Source: SKKY01 sp965228015 (GTDB lineage: Bacteria; Bacillota; Peptococcia; Peptococcales; SKKY01). From it: a stretch of 64,000 nt of DNA. The stretch is from positions 744,001-808,000 of the forward strand of contig OZ245787.1 in the NCBI GenBank assembly GCA_965228015.1, given 5' to 3'. Under the pieces are notes generated by a model. That model was not told where the DNA came from and searched no databases. It was given only the letters and a program-made list of their open reading frames with translations. Shown here one piece after another: positions 38,255 to 46,925 of the stretch. How positions within the stretch are numbered: position 1 is the stretch's first letter; each line of letters starts with the position of its first letter. The translations under genes were made by a program, and so were the position numbers.

Positions 38255-39067
38255 ATGAAAAAAATAGTAAAATTAGTCTTAGCATTATCTCTTTTCTTAT
38301 TCCTTGCAGGATGTTCAAAAGCTCCGGCAGAAAAAGAAGAATTAACAAAACTAGTTGTTGGCGCCACTCCTGTTCCTCATTCCGAAATTCTTAATGAAAT
38401 TAAGGAAGACCTAAAAGCAAAAGGAATTGAATTGGAAATTAAAGAATTTACAGATTATGTTACGCCAAATACTGCATTAAAAGATAAGCAAATTGATGCA
38501 AACTTTTTTCAGCATCAACCTTACCTTGATTCATTTACTGAAGATGGTTATGAAAATTTAGTATCTGTTACTGGAATCCATATTGAGCCAATGGCTGGTT
38601 GTTCAACAAAAATTAAAACCTTTGAAGAATTATCACCAGGAGCTACTGTTGCCATTCCAAACGATGCAACAAACGAAGGAAGAGCATTAATTCTTTTAGC
38701 CAAACAAGGACTTATTACTTTAGAAGATCCTGAAAACTTAACTGCAACTCCTTTGGATATCGTTAATAATCCAAAAGAACTTAAATTCGCTGAACTTGAA
38801 GCTGCTCAGCTTCCAAGAGCTCTTCAAGATGTTGAATTAGCAGTAATAAATACAAACTATACTTTGGAAGCTAACCTAAACCCTATGGAAGATAATCTTT
38901 TTATTGAAGATTCAGAGTCACCATATGTTAACATTCTTGTAGCAAGAGAAGATAACAAGGACAGCGAAGCTATTAAAATTTTAATTGAAACTCTTCAAAT
39001 AGAAAAAGTTGAGAACTTCATTCTTACTAAATACAAAGGTGCAGTTGTACCAGCTTTTTCAAAGTAA
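38255..39067 (+). CDS. metQ: Methionine-binding lipoprotein
   Basis: A 270-residue lipoprotein of the NlpA/MetQ family: signal peptide ending LFLAGCSK (lipobox, Cys 20), then VGATPVPHSEILNEIK, the DANFFQHQPYLD motif (about 86-97) and IPNDATNEGRAL (about 143-154). It binds methionine at the cell surface and delivers it to MetNI. A strong AGGAGG precedes the start. Confidence 0.94.
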   Translation: MKKIVKLVLALSLFLFLAGCSKAPAEKEELTKLVVGATPVPHSEILNEIKEDLKAKGIELEIKEFTDYVTPNTALKDKQIDANFFQHQPYLDSFTEDGYENLVSVTGIHIEPMAGCSTKIKTFEELSPGATVAIPNDATNEGRALILLAKQGLITLEDPENLTATPLDIVNNPKELKFAELEAAQLPRALQDVELAVINTNYTLEANLNPMEDNLFIEDSESPYVNILVAREDNKDSEAIKILIETLQIEKVENFILTKYKGAVVPAFSK

Positions 39068-39087
39068 TTAAAAAACCATAAAAATTT

Positions 39088-39160
39088 ATTCCTTCTTACA
39101 ATTTACTTTATTTATATTTCTTTTTACTCTAGAATAATAAATAGTATTGTGAGAAGGAAT
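39088..39160 (+). promoter_or_regulatory. Long-range inverted repeat spanning the leader and ribosome site of the threonine dehydratase gene
   Basis: The 15-base arms 39088-39102 (ATTCCTTCTTACAAT) and 39146-39160 (ATTGTGAGAAGGAAT) pair with one mismatch across a 43-base loop. The right arm contains the GAGAAGG ribosome site 7 bases before the ATG at 39165. If both arms are in one transcript, translation would be masked. Confidence 0.55.
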
Positions 39161-39164
39161 TTTT

Positions 39165-40367
39165 ATGGAAAAATATTTGGATGAAATTAAAAAAGCTCAG
39201 GAAAGACTGTCTCTTGTTATCAAGAAAACCCCTTTGATTTTCAGTGAACTATATTCAGATAAATCTGAAAATAACGTATATCTTAAGCCTGAAAATCTAC
39301 AAAGAACTGGTTCTTTTAAAACAAGAGGTGTATATAATAAAATAACCCCCCTTACACCAGAGCAAAGAGAAAAAGGCCTTGTAACTGCTCCTGCAGGTAA
39401 TCATGCTCAGGGCGTTGCGTATTCAGCAAAAAAGCTTGGAGTAAAAGCAACAATAGTAATGCCCGTGCAAACTCCCTTTATTAAAGTTGAATCTACTAAA
39501 AGTTATGAGGCAGAAGCGGTACTTCACGGAAGCAGTTATGATGATGCATATGAAAGGGCTCAGGAAATTACTTTAGAAAAAGAAGGTGCTTTTATACATC
39601 CCTTTAATGATATGGAAGTTATGTATGGACAAGGAACAATTGCTTTAGAAATAATTGAAGAACTAAAGGATGTTGACGCAATGCTTGTTCCTATTGGGGG
39701 CGGGGGTTAATTTCAGGAATGGCCCTTGCTGCCAAAGCGGTTAATCCAGGGATCAGGATTGTTGGAGTTGAAGCCGAAGGAGCTCCAATAATGACCCACT
39801 CCTTAAAGAAATGTGAAGTTACTGCCCTTGAACAGGTAAATACAATTGCAGAAGGTACTGCTGTAAAAAAGCCGGTAGAAAAACCTTTGATATTGTAAAA
39901 AATATGTTGATGACATAATTCTTATTTCTGAACAGGAATTAATGAACTCTTTTCTGACTATACTTGAAAAACATAAATTAGTTTATGAACACTCCGGTGT
40001 TTTATCCCTTGCTGCAACGGAAAAACTTAATTTTTATAACAAAAACATAGTATCAGTTATCTCTGGTGGTAACACTGATGTTGTTACTATTTCTTCAATG
40101 ATAAATAATGGTCTTGTTTCATCTGGAAGATTATTTGGTTTCTCTATTGAGTTACCAGACCGTCCTGGAGAGCTTGTTCAAATTGCTGAAATTTTAAGTT
40201 CTTCAAATGCCAATGTTATTAAACTTGAGCATAATCAATTTAAAGCTTTCAACAGAATAAATAATGTTGTCCTTGAAGTTACAGCTGAAACCTACGGATT
40301 TGATCATATTAATTCTATAAAAAATAAGCTTGAAGAAGCGGGATATTCAATAAATCAGATACACTAA
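39165..40367 (+). pseudogene. ilvA: Threonine ammonia-lyase (catabolic type with ACT domain), frameshifted
   Basis: About 400 residues. The PLP-binding KPENLQRTGSFKTRG (about 43-57), APAGNHAQGVAYSAK (about 75-89) and the glycine loop VPIGGGG mark a fold-II serine/threonine dehydratase, which converts threonine to 2-oxobutyrate. The C-terminus has an ACT-like domain (FGFSIELPDRPGELVQIAEI). One G is missing in the glycine loop near 39708, and one A is missing in each of two A-runs near 39867 and 39898, breaking the middle. 2-Oxobutyrate can feed propionyl-CoA, so it fits the propionate module. Confidence 0.87.
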
Positions 40368-40411
40368 AGTCCTATTAACAATTTCTTCAAACATTAGCCA
40401 TCAGTACTTTG

Positions 40412-40439
40412 TTGTTTTTCTTTTAAATAGTGGTATAAT
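40412..40439 (+). promoter_or_regulatory. Promoter of the lipoprotein gene
   Basis: TTGTTT (40412-40417), a 16-bp spacer and TATAAT (40434-40439) preceded by TGG, an extended -10, lie 38 bp before the start codon, which itself has AGGAGG. Confidence 0.75.
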
Positions 40440-40476
40440 TTTCATATAAGTCAAAGAAAAAGGAGGAATTATTTAA

Positions 40477-41202
40477 ATGAAACAGAAAAAGTTAATACTT
40501 ATTGCTGTTATTTTCTTAGTTGCAGCCCTAACATTCAGTGGTTGTGGCAAAAAAGAAGAGCCAGCACCTGCACCAACACCTACACCAGCACCAACTCCAG
40601 CTGAGGAAGGCAATCTTCCTGATGATCCTAAGAAATTTACAGAAGCTGACGCAATAAAATTATTCCAGTTATCTGCAAGTCTCAATAACTATTCTTACGA
40701 AATGACTGCAACAAACAATAAAGTTGTTTCAAAAAGTAATGTTTGGCAAAAAGATGGCAAAATTAAAGTTTCAACTATCGTAAGCGGAATTGATAATGTT
40801 TTAATTATTGATGAAAACTTCACTTATGTTATCCTTGATGACAGAAAAGAAATCATAATAATGCCAGCAAATGAAGATTATGAAGGTACTGTTGATAACT
40901 CAGCTACTCCAACTGGACAAGTTAATCCAGAAGCTGAAAACATTAAATACCTAGGAACAGAAGAGCATGCAGGACTTACAACTCACGTTATGCTTATTGA
41001 AGATGAGAATTCAACTGCAAAAGCATGGTTACACCCACAATACGGTATTCCAATGAAAACAGAAACTGACACAGATCAAGGTTTAGTTACTTTAGAAATT
41101 ACAAAGTTAACACTTGGAGAAGTTAAAGACTCTGAATTTGAATTACCACCTGGTTATAAGCAAGTTCCAATTTCAGAATCTGCAGTAAATTTAGGACAAT
41201 AA
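40477..41202 (+). CDS. Lipoprotein with LolA-like domain
   Basis: A 241-residue lipoprotein: signal peptide, lipobox FSGCGK, then a Pro/Ala/Thr-rich linker (about residues 28-45, APTPTPAPTPAE) and a beta-rich domain resembling outer-membrane lipoprotein-sorting (LolA/LppX-like) proteins, with VSKSNVWQKDGKIKV and a C-terminal strand around TLEITKLTLGEVKDSEFELP. Such domains occur in Gram-positive bacteria as surface proteins of unknown ligand. It is monocistronic, with its own promoter and terminator. Confidence 0.7.
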   Translation: MKQKKLILIAVIFLVAALTFSGCGKKEEPAPAPTPTPAPTPAEEGNLPDDPKKFTEADAIKLFQLSASLNNYSYEMTATNNKVVSKSNVWQKDGKIKVSTIVSGIDNVLIIDENFTYVILDDRKEIIIMPANEDYEGTVDNSATPTGQVNPEAENIKYLGTEEHAGLTTHVMLIEDENSTAKAWLHPQYGIPMKTETDTDQGLVTLEITKLTLGEVKDSEFELPPGYKQVPISESAVNLGQ

Positions 41203-41220
41203 TTCATATTATTTATCAAT

Positions 41221-41256
41221 AAAAATTAGCCCTCTCATTTGAGAGGGCTAATTTTT
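41221..41256 (+). terminator. Terminator of the lipoprotein gene
   Basis: A 16-bp perfect stem (AAAAATTAGCCCTCTC and its complement, loop ATTT) ends in TTTTT. It works in both directions and lies 18 bp after the stop codon. Confidence 0.92.
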
Positions 41257-41274
41257 ATGCCTTTGTTTATCTTA
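41252..41274. repeat. 23-bp direct repeat flanking the IS cluster (left copy; right copy 44827-44849)
   Basis: The 23 bases from TTTTTATGCC to TTTATCTTA occur here and at 44827-44849, where they form the stop codon and 3' flank of the SLC13 gene. Here they abut the IS66 end; there they follow the end of the ISL3 remnant. Confidence 0.9.
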
Positions 41275-41361
41275 CGTAAGCGTCAAATAATACACACATT
41301 GATAATTAAAATAACAACACTCACAGAAGAATGCCTCTGGTTTTTACCCCAGAGACATTCT

Positions 41362-42933
41362 TCATTTTGTCCTGCAATAATCTGGTAAATCAGCCGACCA
41401 GGGCAGATATAAGGCCAGAATATCTTGATTAGTAATATCAGTATTTGGCAGCTGTTCAAATAAGTACTTTAGGTATTCGAAGGGCTTTAATTTGTTTTTC
41501 TTGGCTGTTTCAATAATACTGTAAATCATAGCACTAGCTATTGCTCCTTTTGGTGTATTTGAAAACAGCCAGTTTTTTCTTCCAATTACAAAAGGTTTAA
41601 TAGATCTTTCCCCACGGTTATTGCTTAACTCTATACGTCCATCTTCCGGGAAAGTATATAATTTTTCTTTTTGATTTAAGCTGTATGTTACAGCCTTTCC
41701 AAGATAACTTTGGGGGAGTGCTTTTTCTTTTTGTATTTCAAGCCAGGCAAAATAGGCCTCAAGGATTGGCTTTGACTGCAATTCTCTTTGTTCTTTTCTT
41801 TTTTCAAAACTGACATCACAAAGAGACCTCTCAATTTCAAAGAGGCGGTTGTAATATGTCAATCCTTCCTGACTTCCAGAATAGGCAGTTTCTGCCTTTT
41901 CTGGTAATGCTTTTAATGATTCATCATATTTCCTGCAGACATGAGCTCAGCACCCTGCAAGTTTTGCTTGTTCTACTTTGTTGTAGCCGGCATAGTTATC
42001 TACATGAAGGTAACCCTTGAACCCCTCAAGGAATCCTTTTGGATAATTTCCAGATCGTCCTTCCCGGTAATCATAGAGTATGATTGGTACTGAATCTCCG
42101 CTTGTTCTGTACATCCACATATAGCTATTAGTTTTAGCTGGCCGGTCCGGTTCACATAAAACTTCCAGCATTGTTTCATCAGCATGCAGAACTTCTTTTT
42201 TCTTTAGCTCTGCATGCATCTCTTTAAACAAGGGCTTCAACCAATCCTTTGAAGCTTTAATCATCCAGTTTGCCATAGTCTGTCGGCTGATTGCCAGACC
42301 ATCATGTTTAAACCGTTGTTCCTAGCGGTATAACGGCAGTGCTTCCATATATTTTCTTGTCATAATATGTGCCACCAGAGATGGAGAAGCTAAACTTTTG
42401 GGAATAACAGGATTTGGAGAAGGAGCAATGATAACAGGAACACTGGTATCATTTTTTTCACAACTTCTGCAGGAATAAACATAGCTAACATGTTCTGTAA
42501 CAGAAACCTGAGCTGGAATAACTGTAAGCTCAGTTCTAATCTGTTTGCTCATTTCATGAATTTCTCCGCCACATTTTTCACAGTTGTGATCAGCAGATAA
42601 CTTGTATTCCGTAACTACCTTAGGAAGATCCTTTACTATCTTTGCTTTATGTCCTTTTTTCCGTTTTGGCTTTAGTATTACTTCATCAACAGAAGGTTCT
42701 GAATAAAAAACAACAGCTTCAGCCTCGGGCTTATTAAAGATAGCAATTTGATCCGGCATAGTTCGTTCACTGGAACTGCCAAATCTTTGCTGCCTGCCAA
42801 GGCGAAACTGTTGTTCATGCCAGTTTAATCGCGCAGAAAGGAAATCATTTTTCTTCTCCAGTTCCAAATATCTTGCTTCTAGTTCAGCACGGGAATATTC
42901 TTTTAAATTCTTTACCTTATCTACTTTTATCAT
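41362..42933 (-). pseudogene. IS66-family transposase TnpC, two nonsense codons
   Basis: A 523-residue frame with a zinc-finger region (CEKCGGEI), LHADETMLEVL and the C-terminal NRGERSIKPFVIGRKNWLF block of IS66 transposases. Two in-frame stops interrupt it: TAG at 42322 in LPLYR-EQRFKHDG (CAG expected) and TGA at 41947 in AGC-AHVCRK (TGG expected). Both are single transitions; the rest is well preserved. Confidence 0.9.
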
Positions 42934-43019
42934 GCTTAAATTATACCATTTTAATTAGAAATTTACAAAGAAAAAATGCTGAAAACCCAATAAAATCAAG
43001 GCTTATAGCACTTTTTTAG

Positions 43020-43376
43020 TCACAATATTTTTTGCTGTTTTACCGGTTTGTGTGCAGCTTTTTGTTCCAATGAAAGTCCGTCTAAAAGCCATCGCAACTC
43101 TCTTTCGGTAACATGTAATCCATTAGTTTTTGATCCATCCGGCCATTTGAATCTGCTTTTTTCAAGTCTTTTGTAGTATAACCAAAAGCCGTCTGCTTTC
43201 CATCTAAGAATTTTAATTTTATTCCTCTGCCGATTGCAGAAAACAAAAAGTGTTCCTGCAAAAGGACCTTCTTTAAAATATTCCAATACCATAATTGACA
43301 AGCCGTTTATGGATTTTCTCATATCAGTACCACCACAAGCTAAATATACATTTTCTGGTTTAACAGTACTTAACAT
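43020..43376 (-). CDS. tnpB: IS66-family accessory protein TnpB
   Basis: A 118-residue IS66 Orf2 protein with VYLACGGTDMRKSINGL and the FVFCNRQRNKIKILRWKADGFWL block. It is needed for IS66 transposition in some elements. Its start ATG 43376 overlaps the end of the truncated tnpA. Confidence 0.93.
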   Translation of the reverse strand: MLSTVKPENVYLACGGTDMRKSINGLSIMVLEYFKEGPFAGTLFVFCNRQRNKIKILRWKADGFWLYYKRLEKSRFKWPDGSKTNGLHVTERELRWLLDGLSLEQKAAHKPVKQQKIL

Positions 43377-43423
43377 ATCTCATTGAGTGCTCGCACTACA
43401 TCTTTTAATACATCTAGGGAAAA

Positions 43424-44284
43424 TCAGTTTATATTTCGTGCTTCAAATGGAGTCAGTCCTCCATTGTATGAATGAGGTCGAATGTGGCTGTACCACACAT
43501 AAACATATTTATTGATAGCTTCATCTAATTGTAGGTCGGTTTCAAATTTTTGGTGGTAAATAAGCTCTGACTTAAGTGATTTATAAAATCTCTCCATTGA
43601 AGTGTTATCATATGGGCAATCTGTTTTACTCATGCTTTGCCTTATTATTCCTTGGCTTTTGCAGTACTCTACGAAAGCCCATGAGGTGAACTGTACCCCC
43701 TGATCTGAATGTAAGACTAACCCTTCATCTGGACTCTCTCTTTCGAGAGCTTTAGACAAGGCTTCTATTGCCAGATCTGAGTTGATCCATTTTGAGTTAA
43801 CCGTTGTTATTGCTTCCCTTTTTGCTAAATCTATAATAGTACAATTATAACGCATTTTACCGTTTATTAATCTTATATAGGTGAAATCAGTACACCATAC
43901 TTTATTTCTTTCTGTGACAGAGAAATTTCGATTAAGAATATTGGGAAATACTTTGTTCTTTTCACCTTTTACATATTTGGGCCTTTTTCTTACAGTGATT
44001 GCATGCAGGTTTAATTCCTTGTTCATATACTTATGTGTTGTTGTCTTACTAATAAATATATTTTGCCTTGCAAGAAAAGTGACCATCCACCTATGGCCGA
44101 TAATGCGTCCATTATTGTAATAAATACTTTTTATGTTTTCTTGAACTTTAGCCTTTCCTTCACGATACGTGGATTTTCTGTTCTTTAAGTAATTGTAGTA
44201 CATATTCGGAGAGAGGTTGAACTTGCGGCATAACCAGCACAATCCAAACTCAAGTTTATAGGCATCAATGAACCGATATACCAC
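43424..44284 (-). CDS. IS150-group orfB transposase, intact
   Basis: A 286-residue DDE transposase with HTH_21 (GLCWLCRKFNLSPNMYYNYL), WCTDFTYIRL, HSDQGVQFTS and DNTSMERFYKSLKSE. It starts at a GTG overlapping the orfA stop. The frame is complete, the only intact transposase catalytic gene I see in the window, but the element lacks one terminal repeat and its orfA is broken, so it can only act in trans. Confidence 0.9.
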   Translation of the reverse strand: MVYRFIDAYKLEFGLCWLCRKFNLSPNMYYNYLKNRKSTYREGKAKVQENIKSIYYNNGRIIGHRWMVTFLARQNIFISKTTTHKYMNKELNLHAITVRKRPKYVKGEKNKVFPNILNRNFSVTERNKVWCTDFTYIRLINGKMRYNCTIIDLAKREAITTVNSKWINSDLAIEALSKALERESPDEGLVLHSDQGVQFTSWAFVEYCKSQGIIRQSMSKTDCPYDNTSMERFYKSLKSELIYHQKFETDLQLDEAINKYVYVWYSHIRPHSYNGGLTPFEARNIN

Positions 44285-44567
44285 TAATCGATTTCCTTTG
44301 CGAAGAATGCCGCTACTTTTTTAGGAAGTCATTTTCCTTTTAAAGTTCCATAAGCTTCTTGTTAAGCGCTCTATATTTCTCTGGTGATATTGCATTTTCT
44401 TTATTTTGTGGTTTTGTGTAATGACATTCTTCGCTGTATTTTTTTATCCATCCGGACATTGTTGATTTTGATACACCGTAGGTTGCAAAAAGATCACCAA
44501 GGCTTTTGCTTTTTAGATATTCACGTACAACCTCCTTCTTGAATTCTAAATCGTAACGTTTGCTCAT
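44284..44567 (-). pseudogene. IS150-group orfA, copy 2, nonsense mutation
   Basis: It begins MSKRYDLEFKKEVVREYLKS with the same helix-turn-helix as copy 1. A TAA at 44340 replaces the CAA seen in copy 1 (MEL-QKEND), and a further GCA->GTA-region change lies beyond it. The natural end overlaps orfB at 44284. Confidence 0.85.
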
Positions 44568-44639
44568 TTTGTAATCCTCCTAGTTCGGGTTTATTATATA
44601 TTATCCGTACTAGGTGTTACAACAAGACTATACCATTAC

Positions 44640-44824
44640 AAGGAGTTAACAACAAAATTAAGGTTTTAAAAAGAAATGCTTATGGTGTAAGAAATTTTTG
44701 GAGATTCAAAAACAGAATAATGCACGTAATGAACTAAAAACAATTTAAAAAAGTACCGCATTTTTCAACGCGGTACTCATGGAATCTAATCTAATTGGGT
44801 TACCCCAACATTTGACAAAGAACC
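44640..44824 (+). mobile_element. ISL3 remnant (right end only), copy 3
   Basis: These 185 bp match the last part of the ISL3 transposase gene, the GTACCGC hairpin and the right terminal end (...ACAAAGAACC) of the two other copies almost base for base. The left 1.2 kb is gone; the fragment starts at the IS150 end. This indicates that IS150-group copy 2 inserted into an ISL3 copy before the deletion. Confidence 0.93.
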
Positions 44825-44846
44825 ATTTTTTATGCCTTTGTTTATC

Positions 44847-46328
44847 TTATAGAGGCCAGAAGATTGGAGCTACTACCATAAGTACTACATATGATACTAC
44901 TAATAGAGGCACACCAACTTTAATATAGTCATTAAATTTGAATCCACCTGGTCCTAATACTAATGTATTTGGAGGTGTTCCAACTGGAGTTGCAAAAGCA
45001 CAAGATGCTGCCATTGCTACTACCATAAGAATAGTGTGAGGATTTACACCAATTCCATTTGTAATTGCTAAGCAAATTGGAGCAAGTAATGTTGTACTTG
45101 CTGTATTTGACATGAACTGAGTTAAGATCGCTGTTAACCAGAACATAGCTGACATAATTACGAATGCACTTGGGTTTTCTCCCATTAATCCTACAACAAG
45201 GTCAGCAATTAATTTACCAGCGCCTGTGCTGTTCATCGCTGATGCTAATGGAAGCATACCAGCAAATAAGAAGATTGTTGTCCAGTCAATAGCTCTGTAT
45301 GCCTTTTTCTCTGGAACAATTTTCAAAAGAACAGTAATTAAAGCACCTGCAAGAGCTGCAACAGCTAAATGCATATTTAAGAAACCTGGTAATTTTTTGC
45401 CAAATGCCATTACAATTATAACAACTACTAATATTCCAATAGAAATAATTTGTTTCTTTCTGTCATATATTTTTTCTTCTGTTGAAGCTGCTATTTCGCC
45501 ATCATCTTCAACTTTTCTGTCAGGAATTAATTTTCTTCCGATTGTTAAAAGATATATAAAACCTGCGATAGTTAATGGTCCGCCTGCTAAAGCAAACTCA
45601 AAGAAACCAAACTGTCTTAATCCAACTGTTCCAAGAACACCGTTAACAGCTAGGTTTGGAGGTGTACCAACTAGTGATAATGTACCACCAAGACCTGCAG
45701 CTAACGCTAAAGGCATAAGTATTTTACCTCTGTTCCAGCCAGCAGCATTTGCGATACCAATACAAACTGGTAATAATACTGCAGTTGTACCTGTATTACT
45801 TAATACTGATGATAAACCAGCTGCAATAGTCATAACTCCAAGAGTAAGCCCTATTTCACCACCTCCTGCAATTCCTACTACTTTGTCACCAATAGCCTTA
45901 GCAACACCAGTTTCAAACAATCCGGCACCAACTACGAACATACCTGCAAAAAGTATTACGTTTGTATTTGATAAACCAGAAAGTCCTTGAGCTGTTGTTA
46001 AAACTCCAGTCCAAACTAATAATACTGGAACAAACATAGCTGTTACAGCTAAAGGAATAAGTTCAGTTACAAAGAAAAATGCTGCAAAAGCAAGAATAAT
46101 TAAAGTATTTCTAATATCCTTTGCTTTCTTTGCTGCCGCAGCTGCTTCCTCTGCAGCTTTTTTTGCAGCTTCTTCTTCAGCTGCTTGTTTTTCATCCGCT
46201 ATTTGCTCTGGAGTTTTTTCTTCAGCAGCAGCTGGTGCTGGCGCTAATTCTGCAGTTTTAGCAAAAGCGAATGAACCAAAACTAAAAACAAATGTAATTA
46301 ATAAAATAAGTGCTAGTGTTTTTTTCAT
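44847..46328 (-). CDS. SLC13/DASS-family carrier with N-terminal signal peptide and charged coiled-coil
   Basis: A 493-residue membrane protein. Residues about 25-493 form two repeats of the DASS fold, each with an SNT motif (LSNTGTTAVLLPVCIGIANA and MSNTASTTLLAPICLAI), which bind Na+ and substrate, and each followed by a TPPNxxV stretch (VGTPPNLAV, VGTPPNTLV). Substrates in the family are di- and tricarboxylates or sulfate. Unusually the protein opens with a Sec-type signal (MKKTLALILLITFVFSFG...FAFA), an AELAPAPAAAEEK linker and about 35 residues rich in A, E and K before the first carrier helix. Start has GAGGAGG. Confidence 0.85.
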   Translation of the reverse strand: MKKTLALILLITFVFSFGSFAFAKTAELAPAPAAAEEKTPEQIADEKQAAEEEAAKKAAEEAAAAAKKAKDIRNTLIILAFAAFFFVTELIPLAVTAMFVPVLLVWTGVLTTAQGLSGLSNTNVILFAGMFVVGAGLFETGVAKAIGDKVVGIAGGGEIGLTLGVMTIAAGLSSVLSNTGTTAVLLPVCIGIANAAGWNRGKILMPLALAAGLGGTLSLVGTPPNLAVNGVLGTVGLRQFGFFEFALAGGPLTIAGFIYLLTIGRKLIPDRKVEDDGEIAASTEEKIYDRKKQIISIGILVVVIIVMAFGKKLPGFLNMHLAVAALAGALITVLLKIVPEKKAYRAIDWTTIFLFAGMLPLASAMNSTGAGKLIADLVVGLMGENPSAFVIMSAMFWLTAILTQFMSNTASTTLLAPICLAITNGIGVNPHTILMVVAMAASCAFATPVGTPPNTLVLGPGGFKFNDYIKVGVPLLVVSYVVLMVVAPIFWPL

Positions 46329-46409
46329 TTAATTTTTTCCTCCTCAAATTTTTATATGCTGACTTTTGACACCGCACCTCCATTCCAGTCAAAAATATTA
46401 TTTTGTTTT

Positions 46410-46446
46410 CTAGTCTGAAAACAAAATTTTATTATAACCACACTTT
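46410..46446 (-). promoter_or_regulatory. Inverted repeat and -10 box upstream of the SLC13 gene
   Basis: A minus-strand TATAAT (46441-46446) is followed at once by an 11-bp inverted repeat (TTTTGTTTTC / GAAAACAAAA, 6-base centre, 46410-46437) that would cover the transcription start. A poor -35 (TTAATA) lies 17 bp upstream. The layout is operator-like, but no regulator is recognised. Confidence 0.5.
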
Positions 46447-46879
46447 GTGTTATTATTAAAAGTTATGGTTTTTTATACTTTTGAAGAAAAATTTTTTAAG
46501 AGTCTGCCTGGACCCTTTTCTATCTATAAAAATCAAAGAAAACTTCTATTTATTTCTATGTATTTTTTAAAACAATAAAAAATGCTAACTCAAAAATTTT
46601 TGGCCAGCATACAGATTTGTGCAGAAAAAAGCAGGAACACAAAACTTTTTCCGCAATCACCAGTATTCTTTTTTTAAAGCTAACCAACAATTAACAAATT
46701 ATTAACTTTCAATCACAAGTTAAATTTACTACCCCTTTGAATAATTGTCAACACTTTTTTGTTGTTTTTTAAATTCTAATTCTGCCCTGAGTTCCTTTCT
46801 AAGTTTTTTATTTTCCAATTTAAGCTCCACTTACTTCCGTTCTCTACTCTATTCCTACGTCCAAACTTCTTGTCCCCTT
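46447..46879. other. Intergenic region between the two SLC13 genes
   Basis: About 430 bp of AT-rich DNA with no coding frame I believe. It contains a small stem-like ATGCT...AGCAT at 46580-46610 and several GTTAAT-like words without regular 11-bp spacing. The plus-strand frame at 46745-47008 runs into the antisense of the second carrier and is not credible. Confidence 0.5.
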
Positions 46880-46925
46880 AAACATCAAAACAGCGCTTCT
46901 TTTAAGAAGCGCTGTTTTGATGTTT
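46880..46925 (-). terminator. Terminator of the second SLC13 gene
   Basis: A 22-bp perfect stem (arms 46880-46901 and 46904-46925, core CAGCGCTTCTT) lies immediately after the restored stop codon at 46926. Confidence 0.8.

Larger units (their letters stand above)
41276..43417 (-). mobile_element. IS66-family element, truncated at its tnpA end
   Basis: The left end starts GTAAGCGTC, the conserved IS66 terminus, at 41276. tnpC, tnpB and the last 12 or so codons of tnpA (43417-43381, ending VVRALNEI) are present. The rest of tnpA and the other terminal repeat are missing; the sequence passes directly into IS150-group copy 2 at 43418. Confidence 0.9.
43418..44638 (-). mobile_element. IS150-group element, copy 2, missing one end
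   Basis: Nearly identical to the element at 31167-32418 but inverted. Its orfA-side end (CCATTA at 44633-44638) is complete, whereas the orfB-side end stops at GATTTTCC and lacks about 40 bp including the inverted repeat. The orfA side lies in ISL3 sequence. The missing end and the truncated IS66 suggest one deletion joined them. Confidence 0.9.

Noticed and set aside
45226..45990. Long plus-strand frame of 254 codons antisense to the SLC13 gene
   Set aside because: It has Pro/Ala/Ile-rich composition mirroring the carrier on the other strand, no ribosome site and no family similarity. It is a shadow of the minus-strand gene.
46680..46720. PhoP box between the SLC13 genes (several GTTAAT-like words)
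   Set aside because: The words are not spaced 11 bp apart and no -10 lies at the right distance.
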